64,000 nucleotides of DNA from Unio delphinus. Lineage: Eukaryota > Mollusca > Bivalvia > Unionida > Unionidae. The notes under the pieces are model-generated. The model made no database searches. It was given only the letters and a program-made list of their open reading frames with translations, and was not told where the DNA came from. Both the position numbers and the translations under genes were made by a program. The DNA lies in assembly GCA_029339505.1 (NCBI GenBank), contig JAQISU010000058.1, forward strand, positions 1,062,001 through 1,126,000, written 5' to 3'. Shown piece after piece: positions 47,248 through 55,570 of this stretch (its first letter is position 1; every line of letters begins with the position of its first letter).

Positions 47248-48262
47248 TTTTTTTTTGGGGGGGGGGGGGCACCAGACAGATGCCCCCTCCCCCTATTGAA
47301 AAAACTAATAAAAAAGTTTCATGTGTGAGTGTGTTCCCCCCGATATGTAGTTTTGTGTTTTTTAATAAATTCCATTTAATTTAAACCTATCCTTAATTTT
47401 TTCCCATCGGGATTATATGATAATAGGAGGATATTTTGGTCCTTAGTGTTTTCCTATGACATTTCCACCCGAACCTAAAGGTCCATCATGGGTGTCTGTC
47501 TTTATCTTTTAAAGTTAACCCTGGCTAGGGGTTTTCCTGTATCCTGTGTATGCTATTTGTGTTGTGCTATGTGTATGTTGCTATATGTATTCATATGAAT
47601 ACTGTATGTTTTTGTAAGGATAGCCATTCTTGTCAAATATTTCCCAGTTTTTCTAACCATATAAATACCTAAACGGTATTTATTTCAATATATATATATT
47701 TAAGTTGTATTTAATTACTTTAAAAATTTTGAATTTGGTACTAAACATGGTGTCTTAGTTTTAATTTAAAATGGTTGAAACCAATCTATTGTTTTAATGT
47801 TAGTTCTATTATGTTCCATGTTTGGTAAGTTCCTTATTTATATACTAGATCACTTGGATCGAAATGGGATTCGTACAATTTTTTTATTATTGTTTGTACT
47901 TCACGCGTTTCGATCTGTTTTGTGATCTTTATTTATTTATTATTAATTCCTTATTCCATTCCAAAAGATTATTTTATATTTCCCTTTAAACGGGCTTTCT
48001 GTGTAGATTTTCACAAATCTCCACAGAGTAAACAATTAAATCACCAGTGATTTCATATGATAGCATGCTTTGTTGGGAAAAGAAACAATTCTAAACTATA
48101 CAGCCTATCTATTCCGTGAGTTGTTTTGATAGTGGATATGTCTCTAGGTGAGCTTTATTCCAAACTCTGTCACGGGCCTGTCCACTTCGCGTAGCGCCAT
48201 GTGATATAGCCCCGTGCTCTCATTGCTCGTACTTTTCTCCTCCTGAGTTCCCTGAACCCTCC
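47248..48262 (-). other. 3' UTR of copy C with conserved structured blocks
   Basis: Carries the GC-rich block (48167-48240), stem CTGTGTAGATTT...AAATCTCCACAG near 47999-48026, palindrome GTATTCATATGAATAC (47587-47602) and terminal stem-loop (47265-47287). Confidence 0.8.
47265..47287 (-). other. Terminal stem-loop, copy C
   Basis: GGGGGCA (47265-47271), loop CCAGACAGA, TGCCCCC (47281-47287), then on the minus strand a C run and the A tract. Confidence 0.9.
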
Positions 48263-51200
48263 TTATCTAAAATTTTCCCCATAATTTTTTATTGGTCCGC
48301 ATGCTATCATATTCCTAATTATAAATGAGGTTATTTCGTCTAACAGTATCTTTTGAAATTTGCCATCTAAATATAATATTTGTATATTGCTATATAATTG
48401 ATTTTGTGTAATGTTATTCACAATTTTGTTTCTATCAGTCATATTTGTTAGACATTCTGTCATAACATGTTTTTTGGAAAAAGAAAAGTTTTTGCATAGT
48501 GGACATTTTGGCGACACTGCGATCATATGCCGTCGCACTGCTATTTCCCCTGTCAACCATGCATCATGCATGTATTTGAACAAGGTACTTTTCATTTTAA
48601 TGGATCGAATTTTGACCCAGTTTCCCCATGCCCTATCCCAGTTAATATTCATGTTTTTTTGTTCTACCTTATTTTTGTCCTTATTTATTGTGTTTTGTGC
48701 TAGCCATCTGTATGTGCATTTTGTATCAGTATCCCAAAATTCTTTAACATCCCTATATTTAAACAATAAATCTTTTATTGATCTTAATTTTCTTGGCACA
48801 TCTAAGATTTTTGTTAATTTATTATTCCTATATATGTCATTTCTCTGCTTCATAGAGAAACCAAAATAATATATGTAGAGCCCTTGCCAAGCTATTTTTG
48901 GCTCCACTTGAATTTCCTTAAATCTATTTAAAATGTTGGTGTATTTAATTAGGGTGGGGTGGGGAAGACCTAGACCTCCCCTCTTCCCCTCCCTGTATAG
49001 AGTATCTTTGTTTGTGTAATGTATTTTAAAAGCCCATAAGTATTTAATAATATCGTTATCTATTTTTTTTAGTGTTGCATTTTTTATGTCTACTGTTTTT
49101 AATTTGTAATTTAAGTGCACATACATGTAATTCTTTGCAACCTGTGCTCGTTCCATTAAGCATATTGGCAATGGTGCCCAGATTGTCAAATTTTTCTTAA
49201 AACTTTCTTTTATTTCTCTTAGATTGTTTTTCAGTTCGTCTTTTCCAAAATTTATACCTAATGTTTTTATATTGTCTTTAATAAGAAGAGCAGGCAGATC
49301 ATGTTTCTTACCTCTCCAGTTCCCTATTAATAAAATTTCAGTTTTATCAGGATTTATCTTAGATCCTGAAACTTTCCCAAATTTTTCAAATTCCTTTATT
49401 AGTTCAATATAGGATTTTCCATCTTGGATAAAGTTTGTGCAATCATCAGCATGTTGTAACATCTTAACTTCTTCTTTGATGTTTGGAACTTTTATCCCTA
49501 CTATTTTTGAGTTATTCCTAACTTTGGTACTAAGAATTTCTATTGCTATTACGTATAATAGCATAGATAGTGGGCAACCTTGCCTCACTGATCTTTGAAT
49601 TTCAAATTTTTCCGTTTTTGCTCCATTTACCTGTACAATCGAGTTTATATCATTATACAGAATTTTGGTCCAATTTTGGAAATTTTCTCCAAATCCAAAT
49701 TTTTCTAGTGTCTTATATATATAGTTCTGCTCAAGTCGATCAAAGGCTTTCTCTTGATCAATTAGTACCATAGCACTAGTAGTACCATTTATATTAATGT
49801 GATCAATTATAGTTTTAATGTTTAAAATGTTATTTTGTATATCTCTTCCTTTTGGCCCACTTGTTTGATTTATATTTATAATTGGGTCAAGACACTTTTT
49901 GACCCTTTCCGTTAAGATTTTACTAACAATTTTATAATCTACATTAAGGAGTGAGATGGGTCTCCAGTTTTTTATTTCATCCCTATTTCCCTTTCCCTTA
50001 TATATTAGTGTTATCATACCCTCCCTCATTGTGTTAGACATTTTACTATTTCTAAGTGCGATATTATTATATAACCACTCTAAAATTGGTGACAACTCCC
50101 CATGGAATTTTTGATAGAATTCCGCAGAAAGTCCATCTCTCCCTGGTGATTTATTTTTCCCTAATTTCCCTATTGTCTCTATTATTTCGTCTTGTGATAT
50201 AAATTCCTCACATTTGTTCCTATGTTCTGAGGTAATTTTCTCACAATTTGTCTCACGTAAGTATGTTTCTATATCTTCGTCTGCTATTCTCTGTGAAGTA
50301 TATAGGTCTTTATAGTAATTCCGTATGTAATCCAATATTTGAGTTTTGTCTTCAAGTATTTCTCTTCCCGTATTTAATCTTTCTAGTGTTCTTTCCCCCC
50401 CTCTTCTTAATTCTTCCCTTTTATATAAACCCCCTGCAGTTTCATATAGGTTTGTAAATATACCTGCTTTTATTTCCCTCCCTTTATGATAGTCTTTCTT
50501 TAATTTTTCTAATCTTAATACTAATGTTTCTTTTGTGTTCTGTGTTGTTGTTGTTTTTATTAAATTTTCTATAGCTTCTGTTTCTAGTTTAAAGTTCCTA
50601 ACCCTTAATTTGGAATGATAAATTGCTATGTTTTTAAATTTAACTTTAAGTTTATCCCATTCTTCTATGATGTCATTATTCCCTTTATTTTTAAAATCCT
50701 CTATTTCCCTTTTTATCTCTTCTATAAATTCCACAGTATTTAATATTTTTGTATTTAATTTCCATGATCCCTTACCCCATTTAGTTCTTTTAGTTATCCC
50801 TACTTCTAAATAAATTAGTTTATGGTCCGAAATTTGATAATCTAATATCCCTGATTTTATATATTTATTTGTTCCAAAAAGTGTGCCCCAAAATGTATCT
50901 AATCTACTTGATGTATTCCCTCGTGTATAAGTGTATTCCACCCTTAGTAAATTCAACCGTCTATATATGTCGACCAAATCTAATGATTCCATTATCAGTT
51001 TCATTATGTTCATAATCTCTAAGTCAGAACGTGTAATTTTTGTGTTTCTGTCTATGTCATTTTCCACCCAGTTAAAATCCCCACCTATTATCAAATTTTC
51101 CCCTATATAGTTATCCAAGTACTCCATAAGTTGTGTTGCAAAGGCTCGTTTCATATTAAAAGCTGCTGGCATATATATGTTTAAAAAATGACAATCTTCT

Positions 51201-51505
51201 ATTTTTAAATGAATAAGTCTCCCTTTAAAAAAATCCCCCTCCTCTATTCTTTCCCATTTAACTCCTACTTTATTTTTTATCAAAATTGCAATCCCTCCCC
51301 CTTTATCCCTCCCTACATAGTCACTTTGAATTATAATGCAATCCAGCTTTCTTTCAAGTTGTTCTTTGAGTTCGTCTGTTAGTCCATTGTGTGTCTCTTG
51401 TATGAATAGTAAGTCAAATTCCCTTATTTGTGTTAACTTATTAACTTTTTCTGGATTTAATCCATTAACATTTATTGACAGCAAACGGAAGCTTTGTTCC
51501 TCCAT
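48263..51505 (-). CDS. LINE ORF2 protein, copy C: endonuclease-reverse transcriptase, intact
   Basis: 1080 uninterrupted residues. The N-terminal apurinic-type endonuclease has N14 (INVNGL), E37 (FIQET), D143-x-N145 (GGDFNW) and D227-H228 (SDHKLIYLEV), the complete catalytic set. The RT follows: NWRPISLLNVDYKI, MVLIDQEKAFDRL (motif A), SVRQGCPLSMLLYVIA (motif B) and H685-A-D687-D688 (motif C, with His where Tyr or Phe is usual). The C terminus has C1001-x2-C1004-x8-H1013-x4-C1018, the knuckle typical of L1/Tx1 ORF2. The enzyme would nick the target and prime cDNA synthesis. It is the only open ORF2 in the window and the best candidate for a recently mobile element. Confidence 0.93.
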   Translation of the reverse strand: MEEQSFRLLSINVNGLNPEKVNKLTQIREFDLLFIQETHNGLTDELKEQLERKLDCIIIQSDYVGRDKGGGIAILIKNKVGVKWERIEEGDFFKGRLIHLKIEDCHFLNIYMPAAFNMKRAFATQLMEYLDNYIGENLIIGGDFNWVENDIDRNTKITRSDLEIMNIMKLIMESLDLVDIYRRLNLLRVEYTYTRGNTSSRLDTFWGTLFGTNKYIKSGILDYQISDHKLIYLEVGITKRTKWGKGSWKLNTKILNTVEFIEEIKREIEDFKNKGNNDIIEEWDKLKVKFKNIAIYHSKLRVRNFKLETEAIENLIKTTTTQNTKETLVLRLEKLKKDYHKGREIKAGIFTNLYETAGGLYKREELRRGGERTLERLNTGREILEDKTQILDYIRNYYKDLYTSQRIADEDIETYLRETNCEKITSEHRNKCEEFISQDEIIETIGKLGKNKSPGRDGLSAEFYQKFHGELSPILEWLYNNIALRNSKMSNTMREGMITLIYKGKGNRDEIKNWRPISLLNVDYKIVSKILTERVKKCLDPIININQTSGPKGRDIQNNILNIKTIIDHININGTTSAMVLIDQEKAFDRLEQNYIYKTLEKFGFGENFQNWTKILYNDINSIVQVNGAKTEKFEIQRSVRQGCPLSMLLYVIAIEILSTKVRNNSKIVGIKVPNIKEEVKMLQHADDCTNFIQDGKSYIELIKEFEKFGKVSGSKINPDKTEILLIGNWRGKKHDLPALLIKDNIKTLGINFGKDELKNNLREIKESFKKNLTIWAPLPICLMERAQVAKNYMYVHLNYKLKTVDIKNATLKKIDNDIIKYLWAFKIHYTNKDTLYREGKRGGLGLPHPTLIKYTNILNRFKEIQVEPKIAWQGLYIYYFGFSMKQRNDIYRNNKLTKILDVPRKLRSIKDLLFKYRDVKEFWDTDTKCTYRWLAQNTINKDKNKVEQKNMNINWDRAWGNWVKIRSIKMKSTLFKYMHDAWLTGEIAVRRHMIAVSPKCPLCKNFSFSKKHVMTECLTNMTDRNKIVNNITQNQLYSNIQILYLDGKFQKILLDEITSFIIRNMIACGPIKNYGENFR

Positions 51506-51570
51506 TTCTGTTTTTTTTTTCCCTCCCAGGTGGCCACCAATTTAAGTGATTAGAATTTAGTGACTATTGT

Positions 51571-52830
51571 TTATAAATTATTAGTTGCATCTTCCTCCGT
51601 TTGAGGGGAGCCTGGGTCATTGTTCTCGGATAAAGTGTCACTGACAGGTATATCGAAATCACTGGTGATATTAGAATAAAAAGTATTGTCAAAAACATTG
51701 GTTTGTTGAGTTCCATTGTTTTCCATTGAGGTGAGGGTGTCCATATTACAGTCTAGGTCTTTTTCCGGAGTTGAGTCTGAGTTCGATTCCTCAGTTCTCT
51801 TAGGTGTTTTGTTAGTTTTGGATGATTCTATGGTTGGAATTTGTGTCTCTATGACACTATCTTCTAAAGGATCTAAAGCCTCAGAAGAGGAAGAGAGGCT
51901 CTCCGCCTTCCTCTTCTTGTTGGTCTTTTTGTTGCTAATTTTGGTTGGGGTTGAGGTTTGTTGGGGTTTAGGCATTTTTCCCTCTGGTAAAGCTTCCACC
52001 ACTTCTTCTACCTCAGTTATAAGAGTGTCAAAGGGGTTAGTATGTATGAAAGTGGGCAAGATAACCTGAGACACAGGCTCTTTCCTATTGCCCACCTGGA
52101 CCCATCCCTCATTTGTGTTAGTCTTTGTCTTATTTTGCAGAGCATCTGCATATGGAGTCGTGGGTGTGTCTACTTTTTTGCAATCCCAAGGACCGTGACC
52201 CCTTTCCCCACATTTTGTGCATTTTCTGTCCTGCTCACATCCTTTGTACCATGAGCGTACTCTAAATCCCATCACATAGAAATACGGGGGTATCTTGACT
52301 GCTTGGTTTTTTTCGACTCTAATAAGTCTTATTGCAGAGGTTATTCCGTCAAAGCCCCAAGAGTTCCCGTATTTATGCCCTTTGCTAGTTACTTGGAATC
52401 TTTGATGGAGCTTCATTTCCAACTCTATAGTATCAATTGAAAATGGGAGGCCATGGAAGTGTACCTCGACCATTTTTGGGCCCAGCTCCCTTTCAATAGG
52501 AGGGGCGTCATGGACAAACATTTCTATCCCTCTAACCATAAATGAGTCAATGTTTAGAACTTGAACCTCTTGATCTTTTGGATATAACATGAACCTCTTT
52601 GGTCCAGCATTTTGCAATGCAGCAATTTTACTCATGTCAACCGACATGGCTTTCAACGCTGCCAAAATCTCTATTTGTTTAGGAGTTGTATCTGCACTTG
52701 ATACCAGCAATTGGCACCCTTTTGGGTGGTGCGCTATCAGAATATGGTCTTCAACAGTGCATTTGAAATACAAATTTAATCTCGATCTGATCCCTGGGGG
52801 GTGGTTAGGGTTTTCCCCTGTTTGTTCCAT
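51571..52830 (-). CDS. LINE ORF1 protein, copy C
   Basis: 419 residues from the Met at 52830 (MEQTGENPNHPPGIR), chosen to match the other copies. The frame is open for 54 more codons into the 5' UTR. HHPKGCQLLVSSADTTPKQI spans 34-52. An RRM-like segment starts near 120 (MVEVHFHGLPFSIDT) and runs to about 200. The zinc knuckle is C204-x2-C207-x4-H212-x4-C217. The rest is a low-complexity Ser/Thr/Glu tail with a Lys/Arg-rich patch (ISNKKTNKKRKAE). The layout RRM-like then CCHC is that of type I ORF1 proteins in L1/Tx1 and related LINEs. ORF2 starts 65 bases downstream. Confidence 0.9.
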   Translation of the reverse strand: MEQTGENPNHPPGIRSRLNLYFKCTVEDHILIAHHPKGCQLLVSSADTTPKQIEILAALKAMSVDMSKIAALQNAGPKRFMLYPKDQEVQVLNIDSFMVRGIEMFVHDAPPIERELGPKMVEVHFHGLPFSIDTIELEMKLHQRFQVTSKGHKYGNSWGFDGITSAIRLIRVEKNQAVKIPPYFYVMGFRVRSWYKGCEQDRKCTKCGERGHGPWDCKKVDTPTTPYADALQNKTKTNTNEGWVQVGNRKEPVSQVILPTFIHTNPFDTLITEVEEVVEALPEGKMPKPQQTSTPTKISNKKTNKKRKAESLSSSSEALDPLEDSVIETQIPTIESSKTNKTPKRTEESNSDSTPEKDLDCNMDTLTSMENNGTQQTNVFDNTFYSNITSDFDIPVSDTLSENNDPGSPQTEEDATNNL

Positions 52831-53021
52831 TTCAATAAAATATGGATTGCTAACAAATTTATGCAAATACAAAAAAGGAAAAGAAAGTGCTGTGAATAAT
52901 TCAAACAAAGGTGATATAAAGGAAAAATTAACCTTTTGAAGAACAAGCAGGAAAAAATAAATCCACATATATAAGCAGCCGCTTGTTGCCAAAACCCGTA
53001 GTAATGTAAAGACCCTTTACA

Positions 53022-53235
53022 TATAGCAAAGTATTTATACGGATTCGTGCTCCGTATCAAGAACACTTTGCACGAGCGGCATAAAGCGAATTGTACTCAC
53101 GATTCCGAAGTACAACTGCCCATATATATATATATATATATAAATTAAAAAAATCACCCTCGGGTATCGTTGCACACGATCAACAAAATCCGAGTACATG
53201 TCTTTCCTAAATAAAAACTACAATATTCCGTGACA
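53022..53235. mobile_element. Right part of the LTR split by the L1-like array
   Basis: It ends CCGTGACA at 53235, the exact complement of the TGTCACGG at 33214. GGATTCGTGCTCCG near 53041 aligns with AATACGTGCTCTC near 10911 in the 9940-11194 LTR, at the point where the L1 array interrupts the alignment on the left side. A short (AT)n lies at 53122-53142. Confidence 0.45.
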
Positions 53236-55343
53236 CGGGCGTAGTAAAGTTATGTACCGAAAAGGGGTTAAAGTACTGAAATATAAAACGTACAAGAATA
53301 TCGTCTCTACAAATTGATAAGAATTATTTATATGGTTTTCTTAACAACAGGGAAATTTTTTTGCGATGAAGAGTATTATGCGATTAAAATTCTGTCCGTG
53401 CATTTTATACATCTTGTTGAAAATGTGTTCTGATCAATATTTAGCCATAGTTAGTTTTCCGTTGTAGTAAGATTTCCTTATCAGAAAAGACTGCGTCAGG
53501 TTTCATATAAAATAATTCGTTATAATCTAAGACGAGCAATAAAAAATACAGTAGTTTAGTTATCATTTTATACACACGTTTAACAGTCCGTTGCCTAATA
53601 AGGGACATTATCCTTTCAAGGGACGTACCAGGCAACGTTTATGGTATCAAGTTAAACCTTTGTCATGAAACGGAGGCGGTAACTGAATTCCCACCGGTAG
53701 GACGCTATCGATCACTATCTTTCAATTTTATGTAGCTTCTTTCTCGTGAATGAGATTATCTTTCTACTAAATTGTATGTTTAGCAAGCATTGCACGCATC
53801 AGGATATTATTTTCTTTTTTGTTTTCTTGTTAATGTTTTTAATAAACCGTACATTCTGAAATCTACACACAATACTTCGATTAGCATCTAAAAAATATTT
53901 AATTTATCAACTTGGAATATTTTCAATTTTGTGATACTTTGCGTCCCAAGGGGTCTAAAGACTTTTGTCAAATATTAAAAACCGATTTCGATTTCAGTAT
54001 CTATATGACCCTGTCTTTGTTGACTTGACAGCAGCTGCGGTCAGCACACTCCATCGAGTTCATTAAAATATACATTTGCTAACGGTCTGTTTGATATGTC
54101 TGAGCTTCTTACTATGACAATGCTGTAACAAATAAAATTTGATTGTTATAACAGTATTAGATTTTTATTCGATACCGTTCTACGAAATCATCATAATGAC
54201 ATCCGTAATAGCCAAACTTCAAAATGATATATGTATTTGTAAATTTGCTTCACTTGACAAAAAAATAACTGCGTTTCCAAATGAATTCGTGTCGCTTTCT
54301 CGCTTACGCACAGACAAACAGCTTGAACATCTAAGTATATGCGCGTTAACCTAAACATTCTGCTGGGTTTTTTATAGCAAGGCTTATGAAAATCCATATA
54401 TAATGGACGAACCAAAGCATACAGACTGAATTATGACTTAAGGGACCATAAAAGCATCTCTACTTAAGAATTGCAATTCGAATAATGTAATTTATGCATT
54501 GGAAAACACAAGCAAATGCCATTAAAATTCTTTACTCTATAGCAATTAGAGGTGAGTTATAATAAATACAGTTATCTACGTGACAGACTTATATCCACTT
54601 TGCCAAATACGTTTGCCTTAATCTAAAGTAATACCAGCTTCCTTTTCTCTATATATAACATAAGTCGCAATCTGAGTTGACAGCCATGCGAAATAAAAAT
54701 CACAAGAATATATATGGTTTCCGAAACGTTATTCCTTGTAATAGTTGTAGTTTTAGGAACTTATGAGCTTTTATTTAAACTATCCAAGACGTTGCGGAAT
54801 TTCGAGTTATTTGCCTGATAAACAGGCGCAAACGATTAATTTGAACTGAATAATAATAAGGTTTTACGTTTCACATCACGCTAAATAAAAAATCTACGTT
54901 TGAAGCAGTAATTTAAAAACTTGGTTCTTAAAGTGATAATTAACATATTTACTCCACGGACAGGTTTGAGCAATGTTAAAAGAATCAAGCATACATTGAT
55001 CTATTGTAATTTCTAATTTTCTTTATTAAAAATAAACGTTGGCAAGAACGTCTTATACATGTATGTCCATTCAACCCTGTCAATATGGAAAAATTATATA
55101 TATTGGCTGGGAGACTACTGAAGATTGTATATCACAAAAATAACTAAGTACAACATTCACATTAAAATATTTTGGTAGTATAAATGCAGACATATTCACT
55201 GCTAATGTATGATACAAATAATAAAACTGTTGATCAGATGGAGCGTCAAAGTAACGTCTACAAAAGATTAAATAAAGTGATAATGTCAAGTAATCAAACT
55301 GCAGTCAGAATGGATGACGTTGAAACATCAGCGAGCGTGAGTG
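53236..55343. other. Unannotated AT-rich region
   Basis: 2.1 kb with no recognised repeat, transposon or RNA gene. ORFs at 53441-53635, 54139-54415 and 55080-55289 carry no domain I recognise. Confidence 0.45.
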
Positions 55344-55570
55344 TCATCATCATCATCATCATCATCACCATCATCATCATCATGTCTCTTGATCTAGTGT
55401 GTTCATTGAGACACTGTGCTGCTGAACATCTGACCAGTTCCCTCCACTTGTCTATATCATGAGCCAATGTCTGTGTCTCCGCAAAACGTTTCCTGGTCTG
55501 TTTTGTGATGTTGTCAGTCCACTGTTTCTGTCTACATCTCTTTCCCTGGACGCTGCCCTGCAGTATTGTG
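55344..55570 (-). mobile_element. 3' tip of an RTE-like LINE with (ATC)n tail
   Basis: The plus strand shows an (ATC)n run (55344-55383). After it comes the complement of the LINE's last 190 bases (TCTCTTGATCTAGTGTG and CTGACCAGTTCCCTCCACTT), matching the ends of the copies at 14.1-14.26 and 33.0-33.19 kb. It is a very short 5'-truncated insertion in the opposite orientation to the other two. Confidence 0.88.

Larger units (their letters stand above)
47248..53021 (-). mobile_element. L1/Tx1-like LINE, copy C (about 5.8 kb), both ORFs intact
   Basis: The innermost and best preserved of the three head-to-tail elements: ORF1 51571-52830, ORF2 48263-51505 uninterrupted, 3' UTR 47248-48262, stem-loop and T run (47248-47256). 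The 5' end is set near 53021, just before a TATAGC word also found at two other junctions of the array. No exact target duplication was found. Confidence 0.9.

Noticed and set aside
33214..53235. Treating the split LTR as a proven solo LTR
   Set aside because: The 5 bases on either side do not form a target duplication, so only the termini and internal similarity support it; kept at moderate confidence.
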